Notes under the pieces: model-generated
What the model was told of the DNA's origin: nothing
Seen by the model: only the letters and a program-made list of their open reading frames with translations
The model's database searches: none
Shown here: in pieces, positions 9,143 to 20,172 of the stretch
Position numbering within the stretch: position 1 is the stretch's first letter
Layout of the letters: every line of letters starts with the position of its first letter
Translations under genes and position numbers: made by a program
From: Aquidulcibacter sp.
Lineage (GTDB): Bacteria; Pseudomonadota; Alphaproteobacteria; Caulobacterales; Aquidulcibacteraceae
NCBI RefSeq assembly: GCF_020253525.1
Contig: NZ_JADCBK010000027.1
Location: 1 to 64,000, forward strand
Direction of reading: 5' to 3'
Length of the DNA: 64,000 nt

Positions 9143-9167
9143 GGGGCAAGTTAGGCTAACTTGCCCC
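9143..9167. terminator. Strong hairpin between the cytochrome c gene and etfB
   Basis: Perfect 11-bp stem GGGGCAAGTTA-GGC-TAACTTGCCCC; no T-run on the + strand. Confidence 0.5.
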
Positions 9168-9202
9168 GTTAAAACCAAAAGCTCACTCAGTGGAGACGCC
9201 CC

Positions 9203-9949
9203 ATGAAAGTCCTCGTACCCGTCAAACGGGTCATTGATTACAACGTGAAGGTCCGCGTGAAGCCCGATCAAACCGGGGTAGACTTGGCCAATGTCAAAAT
9301 GTCCATGAACCCATTCTGCGAGATCGCCGTCGAAGAAGCGGTGCGTCTGAAGGAAAAAGGTGTTGCGACTGAGATTGTTGCAGTGTCGATCGGCCCTCAA
9401 CAGGCTCAAGAAACCATCCGGACGGCTTTGGCCATGGGTGCGGATCGTGGCATTCTGATCCAAACCGATGACGATTTAGAGCCTTTGGCCGTTGCGAAAT
9501 TGCTGAAAGCCGTTGTTGCTGAAGAAGCCCCGGAATTGGTTCTGATGGGCAAGCAGGCCATTGATGGCGACAATAACGCCACCGGCCAAATGATGGCTGC
9601 CCTCTTGGGCTGGCCACAAGCCACCTTCGCGTCGAAAGTTGAGATTGCCGATGGCAAAGCAACGGTCACCCGCGAAATCGACGGTGGTTTGCAGACTTTG
9701 GAAGTCGCTTTGCCAGCCATCGTGACCGCAGACCTGCGCTTGAACGAACCGCGCTATGCCTCTTTGCCAAACATTATGAAGGCAAAGAAGAAGCCAATCG
9801 ACGTCAAATCGACCGGTGATTATGGCGTCGATGTTGCGCCACGTCTGAAGGTTTTGAAAGTGACTGAGCCACCCAAGCGCGCTGGCGGCATCAAAGTTGA
9901 AAGCGCCGAGCAATTGGTTGGCAAACTCAAAGAAGCAGGGGTCCTCTAA
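9203..9949 (+). CDS. etfB: Electron transfer flavoprotein subunit beta
   Basis: [39 protein letters not shown]. Confidence 0.95.
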   Translation: MKVLVPVKRVIDYNVKVRVKPDQTGVDLANVKMSMNPFCEIAVEEAVRLKEKGVATEIVAVSIGPQQAQETIRTALAMGADRGILIQTDDDLEPLAVAKLLKAVVAEEAPELVLMGKQAIDGDNNATGQMMAALLGWPQATFASKVEIADGKATVTREIDGGLQTLEVALPAIVTADLRLNEPRYASLPNIMKAKKKPIDVKSTGDYGVDVAPRLKVLKVTEPPKRAGGIKVESAEQLVGKLKEAGVL

Positions 9950-10893
9950 TGGCTGTTCTCGTTGTTGCTGAGCACGATAATGCGTCTGTGAAGGACGCAA
10001 CCAACAAGACCATCACCGCCGCTTTGGCTTTGTCGTCTGATGTCGACGTCTTGGTCGCAGGCCTTGGTGCCGGGGCTGCCGCTGCGGCTGCTGCGGGTAT
10101 CGCAGGCGTCCGCAAAGTCCTCCACGCCGAAGGTGCTGCCTTTGAGCAAGGTGTGGCAGAAGCGGTTGAAGGCCTCGTTGTGCCTTTGATGGCCTCTTAT
10201 GACGCGGTTTTGTTTGCCGCCACCGCAACCGGCAAGAATGCGGCCCCCCGCATCGCTGCAGCTTTGGACGTATCGCCCATCTCGGAAATCCAAGAAGTGG
10301 TGAATGCTACGACTTTTGTCCGTCCAATCTATGCTGGCAATGCGCTGGAAACGATTGAAACCTCCGACGCCAAGAAGGTCATCACCGTCCGCACCACCGC
10401 TTTTGCGGCTGCAGGGGCAGGTGGGTCGGCTGCAGTGGAAGCTGTCACGGCTGGCGCGCCTTCGGCTGCTGTCACCTTTAAGGGTGCTGAGATCGTCAAG
10501 TCCGACCGCCCCGAATTGGCAGGCGCTAAGCGTGTTGTGTCGGGTGGTCGCGCCATGGGTTCGGCGGATGAGTTCCACAATGTGATCGAGCCTTTGGCCG
10601 ACAAATTGGGTGCCGCTGTGGGTGCCTCGCGCGCTGCAGTAGATGCAGGCTATGCACCAAACGACTATCAAGTCGGCCAAACCGGCAAGGTTGTCGCGCC
10701 AGAGCTTTATGTGGCTGTCGGCATTTCCGGTGCCATCCAGCATTTGGCCGGCATGAAGGATTCCAAAGTCATCGTCGCCATCAATAAAGATGCCGACGCA
10801 CCAATCTTTGCGATTGCAGACTATGGCTTGGTTGCTGACTATAAGTCAGCTGTGCCAGAACTGATGGGTGAATTGGCCAAAGCTGGCCTCTAA
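9949..10893 (+). CDS. etfA: Electron transfer flavoprotein subunit alpha
   Basis: [60 protein letters not shown]. Confidence 0.95.
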   Translation: MAVLVVAEHDNASVKDATNKTITAALALSSDVDVLVAGLGAGAAAAAAAGIAGVRKVLHAEGAAFEQGVAEAVEGLVVPLMASYDAVLFAATATGKNAAPRIAAALDVSPISEIQEVVNATTFVRPIYAGNALETIETSDAKKVITVRTTAFAAAGAGGSAAVEAVTAGAPSAAVTFKGAEIVKSDRPELAGAKRVVSGGRAMGSADEFHNVIEPLADKLGAAVGASRAAVDAGYAPNDYQVGQTGKVVAPELYVAVGISGAIQHLAGMKDSKVIVAINKDADAPIFAIADYGLVADYKSAVPELMGELAKAGL

Positions 10894-10928
10894 GCCTCAC
10901 ATCAGCCTTCGGGCAGAAACCCAAAACC

Positions 10929-10965
10929 AAACGCTTCCTGGCCCTGCCGGGAAGCGTTTTTGTTT
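10929..10965 (+). terminator. Rho-independent terminator of etfBA
   Basis: AAACGCTTCC..GGGAAGCGTTTTTGTTT stem with T-rich tail. Confidence 0.8.
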
Positions 10966-10979
10966 AGCACAGGGTGAGC

Positions 10980-11921
10980 TTAAAAGCGCTTGTCTTGGGC
11001 GGCGAGATAGGCAAAGCGCTTCACCTCGCGGCGGCCGCGCGTCACCGTATCAAGGACGAAGCCTGAGAATACCGAAATGACCGCGGTAATCATCAAAGCG
11101 CTTGCCAAAATCGCGGTGGGGAAGCGCGACACAAGGCCTGTCTCCCAGAATTCGAGCACGACTGGGATGCCCAAGAATAAGGCGGTTAGCGCCAATAGGA
11201 CGCCCAAGATACTAAAGACCGCCAATGGCCGTTCTTCGCGAACAAACAAGCCGATGATGGAGATGATACGAATGCCATCGCGGATGGTATTGAGCTTGGA
11301 TATCGAGCCCTCTGGCCGCTCGGCATAGGGGGTGGGCTGTTCCTTGATCGTCATGCGCAATTCCAGAGCGTGGACCATCAGCTCGGTCTCAATCTCAAAT
11401 CCGCGCGAATGGGCGGGAAAGGATTTCACAAACCGGCGGGAAAAAATCTTATAGCCCGACAGCATGTCGGTGGTCATTTGGCCAAAAACGGCGCTGACCA
11501 AGCCGGTCAAAAGGCGGTTGCCAAAGCGATGACCGGGGCGATAGGCCTTCACCGCCGTATCCACGCGGGCCCCATTCACAAGGTCTGCATGGGTTGAGAC
11601 CATGAGATCAATCAATTGCGGGGCGGATGGGGCGTGATAGGTCGCATCGCCATCAATCATCACATAGATATCGGCCTCAATATCGGCAAACATGCGGCGG
11701 ACAACTTCACCCTTGCCGGGCCGATCTTCCCGCCGCACAATCGCGCCAGCCTCGACCGCGCGCGCAAACGTGTCGTCGGTTGAGCGATTGTCATAGACAT
11801 AGATTTTTGCGCTCGGCAGCGCGGCGGCAAAGTCTTTCACGACGGTCGCCACCGTAGCGCCCTCATTATAACAGGGAACCAGCACGGCAATCGATAGATC
11901 GTGTTTATGTAACTCGGACAT
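10980..11921 (-). CDS. GT2 polyprenyl-phosphate glycosyltransferase with C-terminal TM domain
   Basis: IAVLVPCYNEGATVATVVKDF..VYDNRSTDDT..YVMIDGDATYHA; DMLSGYKIFSRRFVKSFP. Confidence 0.87.
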   Translation of the reverse strand: MSELHKHDLSIAVLVPCYNEGATVATVVKDFAAALPSAKIYVYDNRSTDDTFARAVEAGAIVRREDRPGKGEVVRRMFADIEADIYVMIDGDATYHAPSAPQLIDLMVSTHADLVNGARVDTAVKAYRPGHRFGNRLLTGLVSAVFGQMTTDMLSGYKIFSRRFVKSFPAHSRGFEIETELMVHALELRMTIKEQPTPYAERPEGSISKLNTIRDGIRIISIIGLFVREERPLAVFSILGVLLALTALFLGIPVVLEFWETGLVSRFPTAILASALMITAVISVFSGFVLDTVTRGRREVKRFAYLAAQDKRF

Positions 11922-12100
11922 CAGAACCTCAACGCCTTTTGGCCATAGGGTGGGTCGTCGGATTTACGAAGCGGGATTCGCACCCATCGCCAAAAGATCG
12001 AATGATTTGGCATCAATTGCCACAGCCAGAAGGAGTAGCTAGAGGGGGATGATAAGCATTGCGATGGTTACCACGCTGTCGCGCAATCAAGGAAGCAGGC

Positions 12101-13840
12101 GTGTCCGAACAAGTCCAAGACGTCCCAGCCCATCAGAAGCATAAGCACGGCTTAGACCTCCTCGACTTTTTTTGCCAAGGCTGGCGGCCCCATGCCCTGA
12201 TCTTCTTTGTTCTGCTGCTCTGCGCCCTGCCGGGCTTTGTGGCCTTGCAACCGCTCGATCGTGACGAAAGTCGCTTTGTGCAAGCCACGACTCAAATGTT
12301 TGAAACGGGTGACTTTATCCGCATCAGCTTTCAGGATGAGCCGCGCAATAAAAAGCCGATTGGCATCCATTGGCTCCAAGCAGCAACGGCAGGGCCTTTA
12401 GATGGCGCAAACACCAGGACCATCCAAACTTTCCGCATTCCCTCGCTTTTGGGTGCCGGTCTTGCCGCTTTCTGTGTCTTTCAGATCGGAGCTTTGCTTT
12501 ATAGCCGACGCATCGGCCTGATCGCGGGGATCGCGATTGCCTGTGGGCTTTTGCTGTCAACCGAAGCCGGAATTGCCAAGACGGATGCGGCCCTCGCAGG
12601 CTTTACCGCCTTGGCCTATTTGGGTTTGGCCAAATTGCGGCAGGGGCCAGAGGCAAAGACAAGTTGGGCACCTTGGGCGCTTTGGGTCGGGCTTGGTATG
12701 GCGGCCCTGATCAAGGGGCCGATTGGCCCGCTTTTGGTTATCCTATCGGGTTTGATGCTCATCTTGTGGGAGCGCGACTTGGGTTGGGTCAGGCGTGCCC
12801 TGCATTGGCCCTCAATGCTGTTGGCGGCGGCCATTGTTTTGCCGTGGTATATCGCGATCTGGCAGGCAACCAATGGCCAATTCTTCTTTGACGCTGTTGG
12901 CCAAGACCTGGCCCCCAAGCTTTCGGGGCAATCTGAGAACAAAAGTGTGCCGCCCGGTGCCCATCTTTTGTTATCGCCCATCATCTTTTGGCCGGGCAGT
13001 ATTTTGATCCCGCTCGCGCTTTGGACGGCGTGGCGCGACCGAAAAGACGGCCGCGTGCGCTATTTATTGGCTTGGCTGGTGCCGGGTTGGCTGATGTTTG
13101 AGGCAGCCCCCGCCAAGCTCGCGCACTATACCCTGCCCGTACATGGCGCCGTCTTGTTGTTGGGTGCGGTCGGGCTTTTAAATGGTGGCTGGCAAAAGGC
13201 TTGGCTGCGGTGGAGCAGCATCGTGATTTTGGCCTTTGGCACGCTGATTATGGCTGCTTTGCCGCCGGTTTTGGCCGCAGATGTCGCAGAGGGCACGCAG
13301 ACAATTGCCCTGCAGGCCAGTATCGCTATTGGCGTGGCTGGACTTGCCGCTTTGGGCCTGGTCATCGCCCGGTCCCGCTTTGCGGCGGCAGGATTGATCG
13401 GTGCGGCCATGATCGCCAGCCTTGCAATCAAGGGCGTCTTTGTGCCGTCCATTCCACAACTGGATTTAAGCCAAAAAGTGTCTTCCGCCCTTGTGAAGGA
13501 AGGCTTGCATCCACGTCTTTCGCCGGGACAACCCGGCCCGCTGATTGGCGCAGGCTATCAGGAACCCAGCCTGATCTTCTTGACCCGTAGCGATTCTGCT
13601 TTGTCGAGCGTGGCGGCAGCTGCTGCCGCAGCCAAGCCGGGGGTGGGGATTGTGGTCAATGCGGACCTACAGTTTGAGGCACCGCTGATCGCCGCGCTCG
13701 AAGAAAAGGGCTATCGCGTTGAATGGCGCGGGAGCCCAATCGCCGGCCTCAATTACTCAAAGGGCGATGAGGTGACGCTTAAAATCGGGAAAGTGATCCC
13801 TAAGCCTGTTGATATTCAGGCGAACGGCCCCCAGCGCTAA
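12101..13840 (+). CDS. ArnT-like integral-membrane glycosyltransferase (GT39/GT83 type)
   Basis: Multi-TM; LDRDESRFVQATTQMFETGDFIRISFQDEPRNKKPIGIHWLQA; LIKGPIGPLL. Confidence 0.86.
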   Translation: MSEQVQDVPAHQKHKHGLDLLDFFCQGWRPHALIFFVLLLCALPGFVALQPLDRDESRFVQATTQMFETGDFIRISFQDEPRNKKPIGIHWLQAATAGPLDGANTRTIQTFRIPSLLGAGLAAFCVFQIGALLYSRRIGLIAGIAIACGLLLSTEAGIAKTDAALAGFTALAYLGLAKLRQGPEAKTSWAPWALWVGLGMAALIKGPIGPLLVILSGLMLILWERDLGWVRRALHWPSMLLAAAIVLPWYIAIWQATNGQFFFDAVGQDLAPKLSGQSENKSVPPGAHLLLSPIIFWPGSILIPLALWTAWRDRKDGRVRYLLAWLVPGWLMFEAAPAKLAHYTLPVHGAVLLLGAVGLLNGGWQKAWLRWSSIVILAFGTLIMAALPPVLAADVAEGTQTIALQASIAIGVAGLAALGLVIARSRFAAAGLIGAAMIASLAIKGVFVPSIPQLDLSQKVSSALVKEGLHPRLSPGQPGPLIGAGYQEPSLIFLTRSDSALSSVAAAAAAAKPGVGIVVNADLQFEAPLIAALEEKGYRVEWRGSPIAGLNYSKGDEVTLKIGKVIPKPVDIQANGPQR

Positions 13841-14636
13841 TTCTGGACGCTTGCGACGCAGGTGGCGCAAATTCGAGATAGGCCTGACGAATATCGGTGG
13901 CCAAGTGCAGCAGTTTGGGCAAAAGCTCACCAATCGCGCGCTCATCGCTCAAGGCAGAGCGGATGAAGCGCACGGTAACGGCCGCCAAAACTTCGGGGCC
14001 TTCGCCGGAAGTTGGCCGCAGAACCGGCACCGCCAGATTAATCTCCCCGCCAACGGCCTTCGTATCAAACGCATAGCCGCGGGTGCGAATGGTCTCCAAC
14101 TGGGCCTTAAGCGACGTATGGCCTTGGCGATGCAAACCGATCTCTTCCAAAAGATTCCGCTTGTGCGAGGTCTCAAACGCCTGCATGACTTGCCCGGCAC
14201 CGGATTCAAACAGATCGGCGTGCGCCCCACTGGTCAAACGATTGAGCGCAAGCGGGCTGGTTCGGTCGGTCGCGGCGCGCAAAGTCAAATCAGAGCCGGT
14301 TAAGGTCCAAATGCCGATTGGCCATAAGATTTGCTTGCCGAGCTTGGCAATCAGCGGCCAAGCGCCTTCGCGGATCCAAGCTTCGTTCTGGGCACCTTCG
14401 GCGAGATTGGTCACGGCAAGGGTAGGCCGATAACGGTCATCCATTTCATCGCGGATGACAAATCCCCCCTGACAGAGGGTTTCCAAAATTCGGTAGGCCG
14501 TCGTTCTAGGGACTCGCGCGCGCTCTGCTACTTCGGTGACGGTCATGCCGTCTTGCCCATTAAGTGCTCGCAGTGCTTCTAGCCCCCGCAATAAGGCGCG
14601 AATTGGGCGCACTGGTTCTGAGTGGTCATCTAGCAT
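13800..14636 (-). CDS. IclR-family transcriptional regulator
   Basis: RALLRGLEALRALNGQDGMTVTEVAERARVPRTTAYRILETLCQGGFV wHTH. Confidence 0.87.
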   Translation of the reverse strand: MLDDHSEPVRPIRALLRGLEALRALNGQDGMTVTEVAERARVPRTTAYRILETLCQGGFVIRDEMDDRYRPTLAVTNLAEGAQNEAWIREGAWPLIAKLGKQILWPIGIWTLTGSDLTLRAATDRTSPLALNRLTSGAHADLFESGAGQVMQAFETSHKRNLLEEIGLHRQGHTSLKAQLETIRTRGYAFDTKAVGGEINLAVPVLRPTSGEGPEVLAAVTVRFIRSALSDERAIGELLPKLLHLATDIRQAYLEFAPPASQASRISAGGRSPEYQQA

Positions 14637-14768
14637 CAGGTAATCCCTATCTCCGTGTGCGCACTCGATCCCCCACAGAAAAGAATGTGACTATTTTTAT
14701 GGACACAATCATGCGTCCAAATTTATGGAAGATCAAGCCACTATCGGGTAGGAGGCTGCGTTAAGCGC

Positions 14769-15632
14769 CTATTTAGACGCGAGTATTCGCCCTAGAATCG
14801 CCAGTGTGAGCAAAGGGGCCATCAATAAAACAGCTAAACGTCCGAGAGGTGGACGCGAAAATTTCCAAAAATAATACAGAAAGCTACGTAATTTCGCGAT
14901 TTCGACCCGCCAAGCGGCAGTTTGGCTGGTTCCGCCGATATGAGTCGCACGCGCCAAAGGGTCAAAAATGACCTTAAAGCCCGCAAGTCCATAGCGATGG
15001 CAGAGGTCAATATCCTCCACATGGAGGAAATAGGCCTCGTCAAATCCACCGATTTGCCAAAAGATATCTCGGCGCGTCACCATCAAAGCCCCTGAAACAA
15101 CAGGGGTTTCTATGGGCTCATCGGGTAGGACTTCGCGGTTTCGATTGAAGTCGCGCCAGATGCCAGCCTGTTCGCCAGGGCGACCGAGGCCAGAAAAGCT
15201 GACGCAGGCCGACCAGAGTGACAATGTGCCGCGGCGCCCACCGCGCTGTTCGACGCCATTTTCATCGCGAATATGGCCACCAACGAGGACAGGGACAGGT
15301 GAGTCGGCAAGGTCTGCCAAGCGCGCCAAACTTTCACGATCAAGCACACAATCAGGATTTACAAACGCCAGAATGGGCGAGCTTGCCTGTTTCGCGCCCA
15401 GATTACAGCCGCGACCAAAGCCAATATTGCCGTGCCCCGTAACCAATTTCAGGCGGGGTTCCGCCGTCTGCCAAGCCAATAAGTCCCGCACAACATCATC
15501 GCGATTGCCATTGTCGACCAGAATGACTTCGTCACAACGCGGGCATTCCAACAATCGGGTCAGACACGCGTTCAAGATATCGCCCGTGTGAAACGAGACG
15601 ACGACGGCGCTGATCGCCGTCTCAGTCGACAC
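14769..15632 (-). CDS. GT2 family glycosyltransferase (rhamnosyltransferase-like)
   Basis: AVVVSFHTGDIL..VILVDNGNRDD..GRGCNLGAKQASSPILAFVNPDCVL; FLHVEDIDLCHRYGLAG. Confidence 0.87.
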   Translation of the reverse strand: MSTETAISAVVVSFHTGDILNACLTRLLECPRCDEVILVDNGNRDDVVRDLLAWQTAEPRLKLVTGHGNIGFGRGCNLGAKQASSPILAFVNPDCVLDRESLARLADLADSPVPVLVGGHIRDENGVEQRGGRRGTLSLWSACVSFSGLGRPGEQAGIWRDFNRNREVLPDEPIETPVVSGALMVTRRDIFWQIGGFDEAYFLHVEDIDLCHRYGLAGFKVIFDPLARATHIGGTSQTAAWRVEIAKLRSFLYYFWKFSRPPLGRLAVLLMAPLLTLAILGRILASK

Positions 15633-16860
15633 GGCGGGCTCGCAAAGTTGAGGCCCAACGGCGCGAATTGCGCAGCATGAAGGAGAAGGCGATCAAAGCA
15701 GCAAAGCTGGTCCAAACCCACTCGCGCCAAGCCGAATGGCTAAAGCCCCAATTGAGGGCAAGGAACGTTAACCCGCCGACGAGGGCAGATGCGGCGATCC
15801 GATGTCGGCCAAAGACCCGGATCGCGACACCCCCTGCCAAAACAATCGTCACCGAGGCGAGCAAAGCCCCAATCCCGCCGGTCTCCAGCCAGATATGCAT
15901 GGGCGCTGCATGGGGGTGGAGCTGGATAATGGGCCATTCAAACCCGCCATACATGATCGGCGTATCAAACGTGCTGCCAGCCCCCAACCCCCAACCTGTC
16001 AGGGGCTTCTGCGCAATATAGCCAGATGCGGTCTCCCACATTTGCGCCCGTCGCCCATAGGATAAGGGCATTTTGTCCCCGGGCAGCAGCTTGAAGGCGA
16101 GATTGGCCAGGGTGGGGTAAATCAAGGGCGCTGCCGCAATCAACGTGGCCGCACCACCGCTAACCAGCGCTAAAGCGGTACGGGGAAAGCTCAATGCAAA
16201 CACGGCCGCGATGGTGCCCAGAACCATGCCGACCGCATTGATGTCGGTGCCAAATTGTAAGGATACAAAGATCGCGAGCCCAACTAAGGCAAAGCGGATG
16301 CGCGCATCCGACATTTGTTGATAGAGGCACGCATAGGCAACCCAAAACAGGGTCAGGGTTGCTGAAGCTGCGCGCCCCATATCGCCCGCAATCTCCAAAG
16401 GCTCTTTTTCGGGCGAGGCAAACCGGTTCATCGCATAGTGGCTAATCGCTTCACTGGCTTGGATACCAAGCGATAGAAAGACCCCGGCAATGATTGCACG
16501 CTGGGCCAATAGCCGGTCCTCCCCTCGACAGGCACAGACCGCCCAAATACCAATGGGTGCCAAGACACAAACCGCAGCCAGCCTGCGAACTGTCTCTTCC
16601 GCCAAAGCCGGGGCCGGCGACCAAAGCGAGGTCGACAATACCCAAAGGGCAAACAAGAATAAGCACAACCAGGTCTCGCCGTGCTTTTTAAGGGCCTTAA
16701 CAAAGGCCTGATCTAAAGGCTTTCCTTGCGCCGACAGGCCGTAAATCAAGCCCCATAGGCCCGCAATCCCTAAGCTCATCGCCAGACCCGAAACACCGGT
16801 ACCGGCAAAAAAGCCAAAGGCAATGCCAAAGGCCCCCGCGATTTTTGCGCGAGGGTCCAT
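15622..16860 (-). CDS. O-antigen ligase-like membrane protein
   Basis: Multi-TM; PLTGWGLGAGSTFDTP..QLHPHAAPMHIWLETGGIGALLA (WaaL-type periplasmic motif). Confidence 0.8.
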   Translation of the reverse strand: MDPRAKIAGAFGIAFGFFAGTGVSGLAMSLGIAGLWGLIYGLSAQGKPLDQAFVKALKKHGETWLCLFLFALWVLSTSLWSPAPALAEETVRRLAAVCVLAPIGIWAVCACRGEDRLLAQRAIIAGVFLSLGIQASEAISHYAMNRFASPEKEPLEIAGDMGRAASATLTLFWVAYACLYQQMSDARIRFALVGLAIFVSLQFGTDINAVGMVLGTIAAVFALSFPRTALALVSGGAATLIAAAPLIYPTLANLAFKLLPGDKMPLSYGRRAQMWETASGYIAQKPLTGWGLGAGSTFDTPIMYGGFEWPIIQLHPHAAPMHIWLETGGIGALLASVTIVLAGGVAIRVFGRHRIAASALVGGLTFLALNWGFSHSAWREWVWTSFAALIAFSFMLRNSRRWASTLRARRVD

Positions 16861-16895
16861 CCGGCGAACAGAATTGTGGCCTAGGGGGGCAGCAC

Positions 16896-18872
16896 TCAAG
16901 CAAGAGTCTCTTTCAGGTCCGGGGGTAAACACTCTGCCGTCAAGATCGCAATTGCTTCATCCAGCGTCATGATCTCTTGGGCTTGGCTGCCAAAGCGACG
17001 CAAAGCAACTTTGCCCTCTTCGGCTTCACGACGGCCCACAACGGCCATAACAGGCACTTTGGCGAGGGAATGTTCGCGCACTTTGTAATTGATCTTTTCG
17101 TTGCGTAGGTCGGTTTCCACGCGAATACCTGCCTGCTTAAAGCGGGCAGCCACTTCCTGCCCATAAGCATCGGCTTCTGAGGTAATGGTCGCAACCACCG
17201 CTTGGACCGGAGCCAGCCAGGTTGGCAGAGCACCGGAATAGTTTTCGATCATAATCCCGATAAAGCGCTCAAACGTGCCGAATACCGCCCGGTGCAACAT
17301 CACCGGACGATGCTTCTGGCCATCTTCACCAGTGTAAACCGCATCCAGACGTTCAGGCAGCACATAGTCCAATTGGAACGTACCGCACTGCCAGGTCCGG
17401 CCGATGGCGTCGGTCAGATGGAACTCGAGCTTCGGCCCATAAAAGGCCCCATCGCCTTCGGCGATGACGAAATCGACACCAACACTGGTCAAGGCATCGG
17501 CCAAGGCCTTTTCGGCCTTATCCCACGTCTCGTCACTGCCCGCCCGCTTTTCAGGGCGCGTCGCCAAGCGGTAATGGATATTGGTCAGCCCACAAGCGGT
17601 ATAAGCGCGATTGAACAAGTTCAAAAAGCGCTTGGTCTCGTCGCCAATCTGATCTTCGCGACAGAAAATGTGCGCATCATCTTGCGTCATCTGGCGAACC
17701 CGCATCAGGCCATGCAAAGCGCCATTGGCCTCATTGCGGTGGCAACAGCCAAACTCTGCCATGCGGATCGGCAGGTCGCGATAGCTGCGCTGGTCGGACT
17801 TGAAAATCTGGATATGGGCCGGGCAATTCATCGGCTTTAGGGCCAAGAGATCGGCTTCACCAGAGAAAATGGGGGCACCTTCTTCGACAGAAGGGGCTTC
17901 ATCGGGCACCACGAACATATTCTCGCGGAACTTCTCCCAATGGCCCGATTGCTCCCAGAATTTAGAGGCCAGAAGCTGAGGCGTCTTCACTTCCACATAG
18001 CCATCGGCATCGAGTTGGCGGCGGATAAAGGCCTCTAGCGTGCGCCAAATCATATAGCCTTTGGGGTGCCAGAAGACCGAACCTTGCGCCTCTTCTTGGA
18101 AATGGAACAGATCAAGCGCCTTGCCGATCTTGCGGTGGTCGCGCTTTTCGGCCTCTTCCAAGCGCATCAAATGATCCGCCAATTGCTTATCGTCGGCCCA
18201 AGCCGTGCCATAAATGCGTTGTAGCTGTGGGTTCTTGGGGTCGCCACGCCAATAGGCACCGGCAAGCTTCATCAGCTTAAAGGCTTTGCCCAAGCGGCCG
18301 GTAGACGGCAAATGCGGGCCGCGGCATAAATCCTTCCAGCTATCGCCTTGGCGATAGACGGTGATGACCTCCCCCGGGGGGATGATGTCGTCGATGATAT
18401 TGGCCTTGAAGGTCTCGCCAATCTCATTGAAATGCGCGATGGCCGCATCGCGGTCCATTTCCTCGCGCACGATAGGAAGATCGGCATCGACAATCTCGCG
18501 CATGCGCTTTTCAATGGCTTCAAAATCGTCGGTGGAAAATTTTTCTTCGCGGTAGAAGTCGTAATAGAAGCCATCTTCCACCGTGGGCCCGATCGTGACT
18601 TGCGTACCGGGGAATAGCTCTTGCACCGCTTGGGCCAGCACATGGGCGGTGTCATGGCGCAGAACTTCCAAGCCATCGGCGCTGTCTCGCGTCACCAGCT
18701 CGAACTTGCCGCCATGGTCAAGCGGGCGGCTTAAATCCCACCATTGACCATCGATTTTGGCGGCCACGACTTTCTTGGCAAGCGATTTGGAAATGCCTTC
18801 AGCGATGGCCAAAGGCGTAATCTTTGGCTCATAGGGGCGAACGGCACCGTCGGGAAATTCTAAGTGGATCAT
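16896..18872 (-). CDS. thrS: Threonyl-tRNA synthetase
   Basis: 658 aa; TGS domain, [62 protein letters not shown]. Confidence 0.97.
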   Translation of the reverse strand: MIHLEFPDGAVRPYEPKITPLAIAEGISKSLAKKVVAAKIDGQWWDLSRPLDHGGKFELVTRDSADGLEVLRHDTAHVLAQAVQELFPGTQVTIGPTVEDGFYYDFYREEKFSTDDFEAIEKRMREIVDADLPIVREEMDRDAAIAHFNEIGETFKANIIDDIIPPGEVITVYRQGDSWKDLCRGPHLPSTGRLGKAFKLMKLAGAYWRGDPKNPQLQRIYGTAWADDKQLADHLMRLEEAEKRDHRKIGKALDLFHFQEEAQGSVFWHPKGYMIWRTLEAFIRRQLDADGYVEVKTPQLLASKFWEQSGHWEKFRENMFVVPDEAPSVEEGAPIFSGEADLLALKPMNCPAHIQIFKSDQRSYRDLPIRMAEFGCCHRNEANGALHGLMRVRQMTQDDAHIFCREDQIGDETKRFLNLFNRAYTACGLTNIHYRLATRPEKRAGSDETWDKAEKALADALTSVGVDFVIAEGDGAFYGPKLEFHLTDAIGRTWQCGTFQLDYVLPERLDAVYTGEDGQKHRPVMLHRAVFGTFERFIGIMIENYSGALPTWLAPVQAVVATITSEADAYGQEVAARFKQAGIRVETDLRNEKINYKVREHSLAKVPVMAVVGRREAEEGKVALRRFGSQAQEIMTLDEAIAILTAECLPPDLKETLA

Positions 18873-18896
18873 CGGAGTTACTGCCAGAGTGGTATT

Positions 18897-19271
18897 TCAA
18901 AGAGAAGCTTGATGCGGGGTAGCTTGACTGTTGGGAGGTGCCCCTGTCGCGTCAGGATCGGCCGGGCGGGCGCCCAATTTCCAATCCCCATAACGCCACG
19001 GCGTGAAGGCTGAGACCGCCTCACAGGTTATAGGCGCTGGATCATAGCCAGAGCCCCCACCAGGTCGACATCGACAAAGTCGCGCCAGCCCCATCCAAGA
19101 CCCACGCCAGGCCCCAAATTGACGGACACAATCGGCGGCATAGTCAGAGCATGTCGGCAGATACCGACACTGCTGACCAATCAGCGGCGACAAGGTGACC
19201 TTGTAAACGCGCTGCGCGGCCAAAAGCACCCGTGCCGGTACAGAGAGGGTCGTTGGTCTTGCCATGATCAT
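18897..19271 (-). CDS. yidD: Membrane protein insertion efficiency factor YidD
   Basis: [47 protein letters not shown]. Confidence 0.9.
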   Translation of the reverse strand: MIMARPTTLSVPARVLLAAQRVYKVTLSPLIGQQCRYLPTCSDYAADCVRQFGAWRGSWMGLARLCRCRPGGGSGYDPAPITCEAVSAFTPWRYGDWKLGARPADPDATGAPPNSQATPHQASL

Positions 19272-19504
19272 TGCCAGCGGCGTCGGGTGTCTGTGAAAAA
19301 GCCAGACGCGCTCTATCCAGTGCCTAATCTCAGGGGGAGGGAGAGAAGTCTTTGTCGAACAGTCAGGCAGGGAGAAAACTTGCCGCAGCGAAGCGCCCTG
19401 CCGCGCTTCGCCGGCTTTAGTCAGTAGTCAAATGGGCAACCTGAAGTGCAAACATCATAGGTCTCTTTACCCTGACATGGGGGGCCTTGTCACCACCCCT
19501 TGCG

Positions 19505-19954
19505 TCAGATTTCCCCGGCGGCAGTTTGATGGGCAAGGGCACGATCGACAGCTTCAACCGCGGCGTCAAATGCCAACAGGGCTGAGGTGTGGCGCGGCGC
19601 ATAATCGCGCACCGCCTCGAGGTAACGTAACTCCCAGAAACGTCCGGTAGGTGCTGGTCCATGCTCTTTCAGCATGGCCTTGAACGCATCGCGTGCGGCC
19701 CGGATCTCCTGCGGGCTTGCCCCAACAATGTGACGCATCAAAATGCTGGCACTGGCTTGCCCCAGAGCACAGGCTTTTGGCTCAATCCCTGCTGCCGAGA
19801 CCTGACCATCCTGCAGACACACATCCACCTCAATCTCTGACCCGCATAAGCGCGAGACGCGATGAGATCGCCCATCGGGGCTTGCTAGCAGTCCGACAAG
19901 GGGAATATCGGCCGCAAGCTCTAACACGCGCGCAGAATAAAGATCTTGGCTCAT
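19505..19954 (-). CDS. Iron-sulfur cluster assembly scaffold protein (IscU/NifU-like)
   Basis: 149 aa; CGSEIEVDVCLQDGQV, ACALGQASASIL, R.W.LRYLEAVRDYAPRHTSALLAFDA. Confidence 0.75.
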   Translation of the reverse strand: MSQDLYSARVLELAADIPLVGLLASPDGRSHRVSRLCGSEIEVDVCLQDGQVSAAGIEPKACALGQASASILMRHIVGASPQEIRAARDAFKAMLKEHGPAPTGRFWELRYLEAVRDYAPRHTSALLAFDAAVEAVDRALAHQTAAGEI

Positions 19955-20062
19955 CGTGCTAACATAGGGATTTGTTGAAGGGTTAAAAGGCCGTCCGTGT
20001 GTGGGATGTGCGGCAGGCAGAGCCTGCGCCTCTGCCTTCTAGATAGAAAAGCCTTGAACGAT

Positions 20063-20152
20063 GGTATCCCGGACGGCGCAGCCGATCCGGGATACCCTTA
20101 CGCAAAGTCCCCCAAGGTCCCCGCCCGCAGCTCACGCTTCGGCGGGGATGAC
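20063..20152 (-). repeat. Dispersed intergenic repeat, copy B
   Basis: Reverse complement GTCATCCCCGCCGAAGC..GGGCGGGGACCTTGGGGGACTTTGCG..AAGGG..GCCGTCCGGGATACC matches copy A. Confidence 0.7.
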
Positions 20153-20172
20153 GGGGGGAGATGTTGACGGCC

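Noticed and set aside
18897-19271. yidD location away from rpmH-rnpA-yidC as an unusual rearrangement
   Set aside because: Separation of yidD from this cluster occurs in many alphaproteobacteria as far as I recall, so it was not scored as notable.
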